Source of the DNA: Acinetobacter puyangensis
GTDB taxonomy: Bacteria; Pseudomonadota; Gammaproteobacteria; Pseudomonadales; Moraxellaceae
NCBI RefSeq assembly: GCF_900096995.1
Contig: NZ_OANT01000002.1
Span: forward strand, 310,001 to 374,000
Reading direction: 5' to 3'
DNA length: 64,000 nt
This document shows, piece after piece, positions 8,446 to 18,283 of the stretch (position 1 is its first letter; each line of letters opens with the position of its first letter). The notes below the pieces were generated by a model. It searched no databases. It saw nothing but the letters and a program-made list of their open reading frames with translations, and had not been told where the DNA came from. The position numbers and the translations under genes are program-made.

Positions 8446-9555
8446 TTAATGGTGTTGGCTGATCATAGAACGCTGTTCTAGCCAATTTGTCAAGAATGGC
8501 CAGAATTGTATGCTACTGGCCTGACTACACATCAAGCCCATATGTCCGCCGGGAATCAGTTTAAAGCATACATCTTGACTCGAGGTTAAATGTGTTAAGG
8601 GTTGTACTGATGCTGGTGTGACCATGCCATCACTGTCACCGGCACCGATTAATAATGAAGATTTGATGTTGTTAATATCTAGTGTGCGGCCCTTATACGA
8701 AAATTTACCTTGATTTAGGGGGTTCTTTAGCCAGATCCATAGCAACATATCGCGATTGATGGCGCCCGGATAATCAATCATATCATTTAAAAAATCACCG
8801 AGCGTGGCATGGGATTTGACATCTTCCAGATTGGATAGTCGTTTAAGAAGTTGTAAATGTCCTTGCAGAATTCCCAGTGGATTAAGAAGTTTAAAGCCCA
8901 GTGCATTGAGTTTGCCTGGAGAGTGAATGATGCGATTGGGAAGATGCTTGAGCAGCAGGATTTGTTGTAGCGATAATGGACTTTGTTCGATCAAACGATT
9001 GGCAAGTTGATATCCCAAACCAATACGACCTGATGCATAGGCATCAATTGGACTGGCGAAAATTAATAAATTGCGGATACCCTGATCCAGACCCGATGCC
9101 GCATATAGCAAACAAAAAATACCAGCCATACTCCAGCCCTGTAAAGAAATCTCATCACAATCGGTATATTGTTTGATGTCCTTGATTAGGGCGGGCAATG
9201 CTTGAAAGACAAAATAATTAAAATCTAGATCGGCATCGTTTCGATTCAGTTGTCCCCAGTCAATCAGATAAATGTCAAAACCACTATCCGTCAGGTAACG
9301 TACCAGCGAGCGATAGGGGAATAAATCATAAATCGCCATTTTTACAGCCAGTGGTGCAACCAGTACCAAAGGAATGCGTTGCTGCTGATGGTGTTTGGCC
9401 GGATAATGGCGCACTGTGGCTTTATCAAAATGTGCAATTACCTGATAAGGCAATTGCTCAGAAAGAATCAGGCTTTTACGATCAAAAAGACGGCGTTTAA
9501 GATGTTGATAGCTTTGTTTTACCAAAGGTTGAGGTTTCAAATATTTTGTTTTCAC
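8446..9555 (-). CDS. PhaC-like alpha/beta hydrolase
   Basis: The protein follows PHA synthase class III architecture: LVLVAPLAVKMAIYDL near residue 88, FDIYLIDWGQ, the nucleophile elbow LQGWSMAG, a C-terminal Asp in LLIGAGDSDGMV and a His in IPGGHMGLM. True polyhydroxyalkanoate synthases carry Cys in the elbow (G-x-C-x-G); here it is Ser, so hydrolase rather than polymerase activity is expected. At 369 residues it matches class III PhaC in length. No PhaE, PhaA or PhaB gene is nearby, which also argues against a PHA operon. Confidence 0.7.
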   Translation of the reverse strand: MKTKYLKPQPLVKQSYQHLKRRLFDRKSLILSEQLPYQVIAHFDKATVRHYPAKHHQQQRIPLVLVAPLAVKMAIYDLFPYRSLVRYLTDSGFDIYLIDWGQLNRNDADLDFNYFVFQALPALIKDIKQYTDCDEISLQGWSMAGIFCLLYAASGLDQGIRNLLIFASPIDAYASGRIGLGYQLANRLIEQSPLSLQQILLLKHLPNRIIHSPGKLNALGFKLLNPLGILQGHLQLLKRLSNLEDVKSHATLGDFLNDMIDYPGAINRDMLLWIWLKNPLNQGKFSYKGRTLDINNIKSSLLIGAGDSDGMVTPASVQPLTHLTSSQDVCFKLIPGGHMGLMCSQASSIQFWPFLTNWLEQRSMISQHH

Positions 9556-9690
9556 AGCCTTTGCTCAGAAAATAACAAACTAATTGATAATTTTAGGGGA
9601 TAAACCCTGATTTTGCCTTGACCAAAAAACCCATGACTAGCAAAATGTGGTCAGGTTTTTAGATAGGGCAGTTTTCGGACTGAAAATAGT

Positions 9691-10899
9691 ATGAGTCAGC
9701 ACACTGACCAGCAAGATGATTTGCAGCATGAGTACCAATTAGCAACTTTGGCCATTCGTACCGGACATGATCGAACCCATGAAGGTGAGCATAGTGAGCC
9801 CATTTTCCTGACCTCATCATTTGTCTATGAAAATGCCGCAGAAGCTGCGGCCAAGTTTTCTGGTGCAGAGCCGGGTAATATTTATTCGCGCTTTACCAAT
9901 CCGACAGTGGCCATGTTTGAAAAACGTTTGGCAGCACTTGATGGTGCAGAACGTGCAGTGGCCACCAGTTCCGGTATGGCGGCAATTATCTCAATCGTGC
10001 TGGCATTTCTTAAAACCGGTGATCATGTGGTATGTTCCCGTGCCATGTTCGGTTCTAGTGTGTCCCTGTTTGATAAATATGTGCGTAAGTTTGGCGTAGA
10101 CATCGATTTTGTTGATCTGGAAGATTTAAATGCTTGGCAGCAGGCGATTCAACCCGGACGGACCAAATTATTGTTCCTTGAATCACCGTCCAATCCTTTG
10201 TCTGAAATTGCCGATATTCGTGCATTAGCAGAATTAGCACATCAGCATGATGCTTTACTTGCGGTAGACAACAGTTTTTGTACACCGATTTTACAGCGTC
10301 CAATTGCATTGGGTGCCGATCTGGCGATTTACTCTGCGACCAAATATATTGATGGTCAGGGACGTGCACTGGGTGGTGCAGTGGTCGGTTCACATCAATT
10401 GCTGGAAGAAGTGTTTGGTGTGGTGCGTACCTTGGGTCCAAGCATGAGTCCATTTAATGCATGGATTTTCCTTAAAGGTCTGGAAACGCTGAAACTCCGT
10501 ATGTATGCCCACTGTGATAATGCACAGAAACTGGCTGAATGGCTGGATCAGCATCCAAACGTCAATAAAGTATTTTATACAGGCTTGCCAGCGCATAAAG
10601 GACATGAACTGGCAAAATCGCAACAGGCCGGCTTTGGTGGTATTGTCACCTTTGAAGTTAAAGGCGAACGAGATGGCGCATGGAAAGTGATTGATTCGAC
10701 CCGTTTTATTTCCATTACCGGAAATTTGGGCGATGTGAAATCAACCATTACCCATCCGGCAACCACCACACACGGTAAGTTGTCGCCTGAAGCCAAAGCT
10801 GCGGCAGGGATTAGCGAAGGTTTAATTCGTGTTTCTGTTGGACTTGAAGATATTGATGATATTATTGCCGATCTGAAACGTGGTTTAGATCAGATTTGA
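9691..10899 (+). CDS. metZ: O-succinylhomoserine sulfhydrylase MetZ
   Basis: A Cys/Met-metabolism PLP enzyme of 402 residues. The PLP lysine is at about residue 218 in YSATKYIDGQGRALGG. YSRFTNPTVAMFEKRLAALDG and the C-terminal RVSVGLEDIDDIIADL are typical of MetZ rather than MetB. It catalyses homocysteine formation from O-succinylhomoserine and sulfide in direct-sulfhydrylation methionine synthesis. The ribosome site before the ATG is weak. The next genes (ybaB, recR) are on the same strand, 59 bases away. Confidence 0.88.
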   Translation: MSQHTDQQDDLQHEYQLATLAIRTGHDRTHEGEHSEPIFLTSSFVYENAAEAAAKFSGAEPGNIYSRFTNPTVAMFEKRLAALDGAERAVATSSGMAAIISIVLAFLKTGDHVVCSRAMFGSSVSLFDKYVRKFGVDIDFVDLEDLNAWQQAIQPGRTKLLFLESPSNPLSEIADIRALAELAHQHDALLAVDNSFCTPILQRPIALGADLAIYSATKYIDGQGRALGGAVVGSHQLLEEVFGVVRTLGPSMSPFNAWIFLKGLETLKLRMYAHCDNAQKLAEWLDQHPNVNKVFYTGLPAHKGHELAKSQQAGFGGIVTFEVKGERDGAWKVIDSTRFISITGNLGDVKSTITHPATTTHGKLSPEAKAAAGISEGLIRVSVGLEDIDDIIADLKRGLDQI

Positions 10900-10958
10900 T
10901 TGGCTTAAGGGCAGTTGTATGATGGCAACTGCCACAGATTGTTTAGAAGGATAGCCTT

Positions 10959-11288
10959 ATGAATATTAATATGTTGATGCAACAAGCACAGCGTATGCAA
11001 AAAGATATGGAAGAAAACGTCAAAAAAACCAAGGCGCAGTTGGGACAAACAGAAGTCCAGGCAGAAGCGGGTGGTGGTTTGGTCAAAGTGACCATGACTT
11101 GTCGTTTTGTGGTTAAACGCATCGAAATCAGTCCTGAATTATTGCAGGACGAACCGGATATGATCGAAGACCTGATTGCTGCTGCGGTTAATGATGCTGT
11201 ACGTCAGGCCGAAGCGATTGCCGATGAGCGTTTAAAAACTGCCAATAGCGGCATGGGATTACCACCAGGTTTGTCTGGCTTATTCTAA
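10959..11288 (+). CDS. ybaB: YbaB/EbfC nucleoid-associated protein
   Basis: A 109-residue protein with the family layout: N-terminal helix [16 protein letters not shown], then [19 protein letters not shown] and a C-terminal Gly/Pro-rich tail [19 protein letters not shown] precedes the ATG. YbaB dimers bind DNA. The ybaB-recR pairing is conserved across bacteria and supports both calls. Confidence 0.93.
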   Translation: MNINMLMQQAQRMQKDMEENVKKTKAQLGQTEVQAEAGGGLVKVTMTCRFVVKRIEISPELLQDEPDMIEDLIAAAVNDAVRQAEAIADERLKTANSGMGLPPGLSGLF

Positions 11289-11382
11289 TTTTGTTTTTAT
11301 GAAAACGGTTCAGTTTTTCTTTCACCTACTCATTGTTTGGTGCCGAAGAATTGAATCGAATTAAAATTTGAGGTTGTAAAGC

Positions 11383-11985
11383 GTGTATAGTGACCGCTTC
11401 AATATACTGGTACAAAAGTTACGCTTACTACCAAGTGTGGGTTCAAAATCTGCTCAGCGTATGGCATTACATTTATTGATGCGACAACGCACTGGGGCGC
11501 TTGAACTTGCTCAGGCCATACAGGATGCAGTTGAACATATTCATGAATGTTCGGTGTGCCATGCGTTAACCGAGCTTGAGGTCTGTGAAATTTGTCAGGA
11601 CAGTGAGCGTGATGATGCCCTGTTGTGTGTGGTGGAATCACCAGCCGATGTATTTGCCATAGAACACAGTGGCAGCTTTAAAGGTAAGTACCATGTTTTG
11701 CATGGTCATTTGTCACCACTTGATGGTATTGGACCGGAAGAAGTCGGTATTCCACATCTATTGCAGCGCTTATCTCAAGGTCAGATTAAAGAAGTGATTT
11801 TGGCAACCAATGCCACCGTTGAAGGGCAGGCAACTGCGCATTATCTGGTTGAAGCTTGTAAACATTTGCCGATTCGAATTACCCGTATTGCACAGGGCGT
11901 ACCACAAGGCGGCGAATTGGAATATGTCGATAGCCATACCTTACATCAGGCATTAACACACCGATTATTGTTAAATCAGGACTAA
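11383..11985 (+). CDS. recR: Recombination mediator RecR
   Basis: A 200-residue protein with N-terminal HhH LRLLPSVGSKSAQRMALHLL, a four-cysteine zinc finger CSVCHALTELEVCEIC (about residues 57-72), and a Toprim domain beginning LLCVVESPADVFAIE. The C-terminal Walker-B-like region lies near residue 170. It works with RecO/RecF to load RecA at gaps. The start is GTG. It follows ybaB by 94 bases. Confidence 0.95.
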   Translation: MYSDRFNILVQKLRLLPSVGSKSAQRMALHLLMRQRTGALELAQAIQDAVEHIHECSVCHALTELEVCEICQDSERDDALLCVVESPADVFAIEHSGSFKGKYHVLHGHLSPLDGIGPEEVGIPHLLQRLSQGQIKEVILATNATVEGQATAHYLVEACKHLPIRITRIAQGVPQGGELEYVDSHTLHQALTHRLLLNQD

Positions 11986-12024
11986 TTGCCAGACAAAACT
12001 GCTGGTTAGTCTTCAGGAAATCTT

Positions 12025-13143
12025 ATGCATTATCAATGGATCGCCCAACAAGCACAATTACAGCCCATTGTTGAACAATTACAGCACAGTCCGGCGAATG
12101 CACTAGACACCGAATTTATCAAGGTTGATACGCTTTATCCAAAACTGGGTGTGTTACAGGTCAATGTGAATCAGCAGGTGTATTTGATTGATGGCGTGCT
12201 GGAACTATCAGCAGTGTGGGATAGTCTATTTCAAGCCAAACTCAACATATTTCACGCCTGTGGTGAGGATATTGATTTAATTTATCATTACTCCAAACAG
12301 AATGCCTTGAATAATGTATTAGATACACAAGTTGCTATGGCATTTTTAGGTCACGGCATGCAGATCAGTTATCAATCTGCGATTGAGAAGATTTTGGGAA
12401 TCCATGTTGATAAGGACCAAACCCGTTCAGATTGGCTGGCACGGCCACTGAGTGAAGAGCAGGTTCGTTATGCGGCTTCGGATGTTTATTATCTTCAGGA
12501 TTTGGCAGATCATTTAATTGAACAGCTTAAAAACAAAAATTTATATGCCTATGTTTTAGAAGATTGCCGTAACTATTGTGCTTCTTTGGCCGAGCAATTA
12601 CCTCTTAATGATGTTTATTTGGATATTGCCAATTATCGGCATACTTCCCGGCAATTAATGCAGTTAAAACAAATCGCCACGTGGAGGGAACAGCTTGCCA
12701 TTGCACAGAACAAACCACGCAGTTATATTATAAAAAACAATAGCATTAACAAACTGATTGAACGTACACCCAAAACCATGCAGCAACTGGCAAACACCCA
12801 CGAGCTAAAACCAGCCGTATTACGCGAGCATGGTAAGGAAATTCTAAGATTATTAAATGAATTACCTGAGCAGACCGTGTGGCCGCAACGTCTGGAACGA
12901 CCTTATCGTTATCTCGACGGGACCAAGGAACGGATTGAGCAAAAAATTGCTGATCTCAGTCAAACATGGCAGATTCCTGGTGAAGTATTAATGCGTAAAA
13001 AATGGTTAACCCAATTAAATACCTTTGTGTTTCATGATATGCAGGATATCAATCAATTAAACCCATATTTGCGTGGTTGGCGTTATCAGGAAGTCACTTT
13101 GCCATTGATCGATATTCTGCAACAGGATAAAGCTCGTCGTTAA
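12025..13143 (+). CDS. rnd: Ribonuclease D
   Basis: The DEDD exonuclease motifs are visible: ALDTEFIKVDTLYP (Exo I), NIFHACGEDIDLIYHY (Exo II) and RYAASDVYYLQDL (Exo III, Y-type). HRDC-like helical segments follow residue 200. The length of 372 is standard. It trims tRNA and other stable RNA 3' ends. The ATG at 12025 has AGGAAA upstream. A YcgL gene follows 178 bases downstream, a common neighbour. Confidence 0.93.
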   Translation: MHYQWIAQQAQLQPIVEQLQHSPANALDTEFIKVDTLYPKLGVLQVNVNQQVYLIDGVLELSAVWDSLFQAKLNIFHACGEDIDLIYHYSKQNALNNVLDTQVAMAFLGHGMQISYQSAIEKILGIHVDKDQTRSDWLARPLSEEQVRYAASDVYYLQDLADHLIEQLKNKNLYAYVLEDCRNYCASLAEQLPLNDVYLDIANYRHTSRQLMQLKQIATWREQLAIAQNKPRSYIIKNNSINKLIERTPKTMQQLANTHELKPAVLREHGKEILRLLNELPEQTVWPQRLERPYRYLDGTKERIEQKIADLSQTWQIPGEVLMRKKWLTQLNTFVFHDMQDINQLNPYLRGWRYQEVTLPLIDILQQDKARR

Positions 13144-13321
13144 AATAAGTTTAGCCTTAACAAAGCCAAATAGTACAGTTGAGCAGACATTGATTTTTTT
13201 CATTGTCTAGAATATTTATTTTTGCAATAAAATAACCCGCAAGTTTCGCATCAGCAGATAAAATTGTGTATGCTAAATGCAAACTGCCAAGCAAGTGTAA
13301 GCCTAAACAAGGTGTAAGAAT

Positions 13322-13624
13322 ATGCATTGTGACATTTATAGATCGAGTAAAAAGGATGAAATGTATCTTTACGTTGCTCGCCCTGATTACCCAAATGATG
13401 AAGCCAAAGAACCTTTTGCCGATGTGCCGGATTTATTACAGGTCGCCTTTGGCCGCCCGACATTTGTGATGCATCTTGAATTACATGAAACACGTAAACT
13501 TGCCCGTGTATCGGTATTGCATGTTCTCGATGCATTAACAACCAAAGGCTATTTTATGCAGTTGCCACCGGAAGGATTAATTAATCCCAATGCAACTGCG
13601 CCAGAGGGTTTAAGAGGTGCTTGA
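13322..13624 (+). CDS. YcgL domain protein
   Basis: A 100-residue protein matching the YcgL family: [19 protein letters not shown] at the N-terminus, [16 protein letters not shown] in the middle and [14 protein letters not shown] near the end. The family has a known fold but no established activity. The stop codon overlaps the GTG start of the next gene, implying translational coupling. Confidence 0.9.
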   Translation: MHCDIYRSSKKDEMYLYVARPDYPNDEAKEPFADVPDLLQVAFGRPTFVMHLELHETRKLARVSVLHVLDALTTKGYFMQLPPEGLINPNATAPEGLRGA

Positions 13625-14009
13625 TCAATTAACAGTATGGTGGCACAGCTTCCTAAGTATCTTTGATGCCATTCCGGAAGACTCAATCGCAGTGACTGTC
13701 TATATTGGCGGAACGCTGATCGCTTTATGGGCATGGTACGGAATTGCCAAACGCTTGCCGAGTCCATTCGGTGGAATCAGCTGGATTATTCTGTTTGCGC
13801 TTTTGGCGACACCCACAGTTTCTGAAGGTGACAATGCAGGTATTGCACCTGCAATCATTGGCCTAATCTTCGGGGTATTAACCAAGGAAGAGCCATTGAT
13901 TTTATCCAATCTTCTGTACATCTTGGTGGTTGCTGGGCTTGGTTTCTTTATTGGTTATTGCTGGTCAAAGTATCAAGCCAATAAAGAAGACCAGACGGTT
14001 TCTTCATAA
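13617..14009 (+). CDS. Conserved membrane protein, 130 aa
   Basis: GTG start at 13617 overlaps the YcgL stop. Three hydrophobic segments, about residues 25-45, 55-70 and 95-118, predict an inner-membrane protein; the middle contains a Gly/Pro/Asp-rich loop ([15 protein letters not shown]). No catalytic motif is seen and the function is unknown. The last segment is followed by a short charged tail. Confidence 0.7.
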   Translation: MLDQLTVWWHSFLSIFDAIPEDSIAVTVYIGGTLIALWAWYGIAKRLPSPFGGISWIILFALLATPTVSEGDNAGIAPAIIGLIFGVLTKEEPLILSNLLYILVVAGLGFFIGYCWSKYQANKEDQTVSS

Positions 14010-14077
14010 ACATAGCAAGTATCTAAAAATGATTGGTAAATGCTGAGAATGATTTTGGATTCACATTAGGAAGATGT

Positions 14078-14929
14078 ATGTCTACTCAAGAAAATAAGTT
14101 TGAAAGTACCTCTCAATATATTGCAACAGAGGGTTTAAAACTTGCAGTTCATGCTGCAAGAATTTTACAAAAGCCATTGTTGGTTAAAGGTGAACCCGGC
14201 ACAGGGAAAACCTTATTGGCCGAGCAAGTTGCACAAAGTCTTGGGCTCAAACTGATTACCTGGCATATAAAATCAACCACCAAAGCCCAACAGGGTTTGT
14301 ATGAATATGATGCAGTATCCCGACTGCGTGATAGTCAGCTAGGTGATGATCGTGTCTATGAGATTGCCAACTATATTAAGCCGGGCAAGCTCTGGGAGGC
14401 ATTTACCAGTGAAGAGCGCTGTGTATTATTGATTGATGAAATTGATAAGGCAGATATCGAGTTTCCGAATGACTTATTACATGAACTCGATAAAATGGCA
14501 TTTTATGTCTATGAAACTGGTGAAACCATTTCGGCTACTCAGCGTCCGATTGTGATTATTACCTCAAATAATGAAAAAGAATTACCTGATGCATTTTTAC
14601 GCCGCTGCTTCTTTCACTACATCGAATTTCCTGATGAAGCCACCATGCGACAAATCATCGATGTGCATTTTCCCAATATTAATCACATGCTTGTTTCGGA
14701 AGCCTTACAAATATTCTTTAAACTGCGCGATATTCCGGGATTAAAAAAACCGCCTTCTACCAGTGAATTGATTGACTGGTTACGTTTACTGATGGCAGAT
14801 GAAGTACCGGAAGATATCTTGCGTAATCGTGACCGGACTGCGGCTATTCCACCGATGTATGGTGCACTGATTAAGAATGAACAAGATGTACAGTTATTGG
14901 AGCGTTTAGCCTTTATGTCCCGTCGATAG
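14078..14929 (+). CDS. MoxR-family AAA+ ATPase
   Basis: Starting at ATG 14078 (AGGAAG 4 bases upstream), the product has Walker A GEPGTGKT at residues 38-45, Walker B CVLLIDEIDKAD, sensor 1 IVIITSNN and the arginine-finger region DAFLRRCFFHYIEFP. MoxR ATPases act as chaperones that insert cofactors or remodel partners with von Willebrand factor A domains. The VWA partner gene follows after 11 bases, so the pair is an operon. Confidence 0.92.
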   Translation: MSTQENKFESTSQYIATEGLKLAVHAARILQKPLLVKGEPGTGKTLLAEQVAQSLGLKLITWHIKSTTKAQQGLYEYDAVSRLRDSQLGDDRVYEIANYIKPGKLWEAFTSEERCVLLIDEIDKADIEFPNDLLHELDKMAFYVYETGETISATQRPIVIITSNNEKELPDAFLRRCFFHYIEFPDEATMRQIIDVHFPNINHMLVSEALQIFFKLRDIPGLKKPPSTSELIDWLRLLMADEVPEDILRNRDRTAAIPPMYGALIKNEQDVQLLERLAFMSRR

Positions 14930-14940
14930 GGAGCAGCTAA

Positions 14941-16128
14941 ATGTTTATCCGTTTATTTTACACGCTGCGAAAATATGGCGTTCCTGTGACAACCAGAGAA
15001 TTGATAGATCTCAATCAGGCAGTAGCTTCCGGTGTGGTGTTTGCCGATCAGGAACAGTTTTATCAGCTGGCACGTACTGTCATGGTCAAAGATGAACGAT
15101 ACTTTGATAAATTTGATCGTGCGTTCAAGGACTATTTTGAAGGAATAGAAAGCTTCGATATTGATGATTTACTTAATCAGGTCAAGCATTTACCAAAAGA
15201 CTGGTTCGATCTGGAATTGCTGGAAAAGCATCTTAGCCCGGAACAGCGTGAAGCATTACAAAAAGCAGGTTCACTGGAAGAACTGATGAAAATGCTGGAA
15301 GAACGTTTACGTGAACAGCATAAAAAGCATCAGGGTGGTAATCGCATGGTCGGTACCGGTGGGACTTCGCCGTTTGGTGCTTTTGGTGATCATCCGGAAG
15401 GTGTGCGTATTGGTGGTCCCGGCCGTAAAAAATCTGCGGTCAAAGTATGGGAACAGCGTAAGTATCAAAATCTCGATGATGATCAGATGTTGGGCACCCG
15501 TCAAATGCAAATGGCATTGCGTCGGCTGAGAAAATTTGCCAGACAAGGTGCTGCCGAAGAACTGGACATTGGTACAACCATTCAAAAAACTGCCCAAAAA
15601 GGCATATTGGATGTACAAATGGTGCCAGAGCGACGTAACCGTATCAAAGTATTAATGCTGTTTGATGTGGGCGGCTCGATGGATGCCTATATAGCCCAAT
15701 GTCAAAAGTTATTTACTGCGGCAAAGTTTGAGTTTAAAACACTGGAATATTTTTATTTCCATAATTGCCTGTACGATTATGTCTGGAAAGATAATCACCG
15801 TCGTCAAAACACCCGAATGGAAACTTTCGATCTTTTTCATAAATATGGCAAGGATTATCGGGTGATCATTGTCGGTGATGCCAGTATGGCACCATATGAG
15901 CTGACATCGGTCGGTGGTTCGGTAGAATATATGAATGACGAAGCGGGTATCGTCTGGCTGCAACGTCTAAGGCAGCACTTTGATAAAGTGGCATGGCTAA
16001 ATCCTGAAGAACAAGGATATTGGCAATACACCCAAACGATTCAAGTGATCAAACAAGTTTTTGAAGATCACATGTATCCGATGAGCTTAAAGGGCATCGA
16101 GGATTTGACGCGTTATTTATCCCGATAA
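14941..16128 (+). CDS. VWA-domain (CoxE-like) partner of MoxR
   Basis: The 395-residue protein has an N-terminal helical domain, a Gly-rich linker near residues 135-160, and a C-terminal VWA-like domain with LMLFDVGGSMDAYIAQC, a MIDAS motif of the DxxxS type written D-V-G-G-S-M. IIVGDASMAPYEL supplies a later MIDAS Asp. It is the metal-binding partner of the adjacent MoxR ATPase; the client is unknown. AGGGAG precedes the ATG. Confidence 0.88.
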   Translation: MFIRLFYTLRKYGVPVTTRELIDLNQAVASGVVFADQEQFYQLARTVMVKDERYFDKFDRAFKDYFEGIESFDIDDLLNQVKHLPKDWFDLELLEKHLSPEQREALQKAGSLEELMKMLEERLREQHKKHQGGNRMVGTGGTSPFGAFGDHPEGVRIGGPGRKKSAVKVWEQRKYQNLDDDQMLGTRQMQMALRRLRKFARQGAAEELDIGTTIQKTAQKGILDVQMVPERRNRIKVLMLFDVGGSMDAYIAQCQKLFTAAKFEFKTLEYFYFHNCLYDYVWKDNHRRQNTRMETFDLFHKYGKDYRVIIVGDASMAPYELTSVGGSVEYMNDEAGIVWLQRLRQHFDKVAWLNPEEQGYWQYTQTIQVIKQVFEDHMYPMSLKGIEDLTRYLSR

Positions 16129-16191
16129 GGTGTCAATCGACCTTATATTTACTGTTGTTTTTATTCAGTCTTTTATCATCAGGGCATTGCC

Positions 16192-17400
16192 ATGACAGAA
16201 TATCATTTAAATGGAGTTGCACTCCCAAACGAACAGGGCTTTTTTGGTGAATATGGTGGTCAGTTTATTCCGCCACATTTAAAGAAAGCCATGGATGACA
16301 TTAATGTAGCTTATGAGGAAATTCGCCAACAACCGGAATTTCAGCAAGAACTACAAGATTTATTCACCTATTATGTGGGTCGTCCGAGCCCTTTGTTTCA
16401 TGCTAGACGGCTATCCGAGCAACTGGGTGGGGCACAGATCTATTTAAAACGTGAAGATTTAAACCATACCGGTGCACATAAAATCAATCATTGTTTGGGT
16501 GAAGCTTTACTGGCCAAATATATGGGCAAAACCAAAGTGATTGCCGAAACAGGTGCAGGACAGCATGGTGTTGCACTGGCAACAGCCTGTGCATTGGTCG
16601 GTATTCCCTGTGAAATTCATATGGGACAAGTTGATATTGAAAAAGAACATCCAAATGTCGTCAAAATGAAAATTTTGGGCGCTACTCTGATTACGGTAAC
16701 GCGCGGGACTGCAACTTTAAAAGATGCGGTTGACAGTGCGTTTGAGGAATATCTCAAAGACCCTGAAAATTATATTTATGCCATTGGTTCGGTGGTTGGT
16801 CCGCATCCTTTTCCAAAAATGGTCCGTGACTTCCAAGCCATTATTGGCAAGGAAATTAGACAACAAGCACAAACACAATTTAAGCAGTTACCGGATTACA
16901 TCGTGGCTTGTGTGGGTGGTGGTTCTAATGCCATGGGGGCATTTAGTGAGTTTCTGGCGGATGATCAGGTGAAGCTGATCGGTGTCGAACCGGCAGGTCA
17001 TGGTCTACAAACCACACAACACTCTGCAACTTTAACCTTGGGTAAACCGGGTCAGATTCATGGTATGGCATGTTATGTGTTGGAAGATGAGAAAGGTGAA
17101 CCTCTGCCTGTTCATTCAATTGCTTCAGGGCTGGATTATCCGGGTGTGGGTCCACAACATAGCTATTTAAAGGATATTGGTCGGGTGCAGTATGAAACAG
17201 CGACCGATCAGGAATGTCTGGACGCTTTTATGACATTATCCCGTGTAGAAGGGATTATTCCGGCATTGGAAAGTTCACATGCTGTGGCATGGGCGATTCG
17301 TGAAGCAGGAAAATTACCTAAAAATATTAACATTGTGGTAAATGTATCGGGTCGTGGGGATAAAGATGCAGATTATGTGGCTGAAAAATTAGGTTTATAA
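16192..17400 (+). CDS. trpB: Stand-alone tryptophan synthase beta-chain paralogue
   Basis: A complete PLP beta-chain of 402 residues. It shows [11 protein letters not shown] with the Schiff-base lysine at residue 97, [13 protein letters not shown] with the catalytic Glu, [18 protein letters not shown], the phosphate-binding GGGSNAMG and the C-terminal VSGRGDKD. It converts indole and serine to tryptophan. No trpA adjoins it, and the segment [20 protein letters not shown] differs from the usual alpha-contacting sequence. It may therefore be a second TrpB that salvages indole. Confidence 0.88.
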   Translation: MTEYHLNGVALPNEQGFFGEYGGQFIPPHLKKAMDDINVAYEEIRQQPEFQQELQDLFTYYVGRPSPLFHARRLSEQLGGAQIYLKREDLNHTGAHKINHCLGEALLAKYMGKTKVIAETGAGQHGVALATACALVGIPCEIHMGQVDIEKEHPNVVKMKILGATLITVTRGTATLKDAVDSAFEEYLKDPENYIYAIGSVVGPHPFPKMVRDFQAIIGKEIRQQAQTQFKQLPDYIVACVGGGSNAMGAFSEFLADDQVKLIGVEPAGHGLQTTQHSATLTLGKPGQIHGMACYVLEDEKGEPLPVHSIASGLDYPGVGPQHSYLKDIGRVQYETATDQECLDAFMTLSRVEGIIPALESSHAVAWAIREAGKLPKNINIVVNVSGRGDKDADYVAEKLGL

Positions 17401-17421
17401 TCCATCGCAATATAGAAAGAG

Positions 17422-17450
17422 AAAAGCGCATCAATTTGGATGCGCTTTTT
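17422..17450. terminator. Bidirectional terminator after trpB
   Basis: AAAAGCGCATC pairs with GATGCGCTTTTT around a 6-base loop, between convergent trpB and the nitroreductase gene. Confidence 0.92.
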
Positions 17451-17468
17451 CGATAAAGAAACTGAAAA

Positions 17469-18062
17469 TTAGTTAAATGTTTTAAAACGTTCGCTGTCGG
17501 CAATAAAGGTTTTTTCACCAGCCGGAGCTTCAATTGAACCAATCACAAGTTGTGCACGTAATTTCCAGGTTGCTGGAATATCAAAGGTTTGTGCCACTTC
17601 TTCATCGATAATCGGATTGTAGTGTTGCAATGATGCACCTACACCAATTTCAGACAGGGCAGTCCAAACTGCAAATTGTGCAATTGCTGTGGAATGTTCG
17701 GACCAAACCGGGAAGTTATCGGCATAAGCAGGGAATTGATTTTGTAAGCCTTCAATTACTGCCTGATCTTCATAGAACAAAACTGTGGCATAGCCCGCAG
17801 AAAAGCTATCAATTTTTGCATTGGTTGCAGCAAAAGCTTCGGCTGGTACGATTTTTCTTAAGGTTTCACGTACAATTTCCCAGAATTTATGGTGGGAGTC
17901 ACCAAATAATGAAACCACACGAGAGGATTGCGAGTTAAATGAAGAAGGCGCATATTTAACAGCCGTCTGAATAACTTCATTTAATTGATCCGGAGTTTGT
18001 TGAATATTTTTACCGATTGCATAGATTGTACGACGTTTTTTAATATGATCAATAAATGACAT
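17469..18062 (-). CDS. Nitroreductase family oxidoreductase
   Basis: The ATG at 18062 has GAGGAAAT upstream. The 197-residue product begins IDHIKKRRTIYAIGK and has the FMN-contact segment YAPSSFNSQSSRVV, then WTALSEIGVGASLQHYNP. It belongs to the Frm2/HBN1-like branch of nitroreductases, single-domain FMN enzymes that reduce nitroaromatics or lipid-derived substrates. A LysR gene on the same strand lies upstream, but no coupling is visible. Confidence 0.88.
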   Translation of the reverse strand: MSFIDHIKKRRTIYAIGKNIQQTPDQLNEVIQTAVKYAPSSFNSQSSRVVSLFGDSHHKFWEIVRETLRKIVPAEAFAATNAKIDSFSAGYATVLFYEDQAVIEGLQNQFPAYADNFPVWSEHSTAIAQFAVWTALSEIGVGASLQHYNPIIDEEVAQTFDIPATWKLRAQLVIGSIEAPAGEKTFIADSERFKTFN

Positions 18063-18283
18063 GTTGATTTCCTCTTTTCGAAATTTTTGTAAAGTTAAAT
18101 AAAGGCTTATGAATATACGATCATAAAATGATAGTCCCGTACATGCATAAGTTTTCAATCTTGTGGTTCAGTATAATTAAAACTTAAAAGCAGTGTTAGC
18201 CTTAGATTTAAGATGGATTGTTCTAAAATTGAAACGAAAATCGATGACTTGAAATTGAGCCACATTCTAAATCATATACAGGT

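Noticed and set aside
8446-9555. Polyhydroxyalkanoate synthase
   Set aside because: The nucleophile is Ser in GWSMAG, not Cys, and no other PHA genes adjoin.
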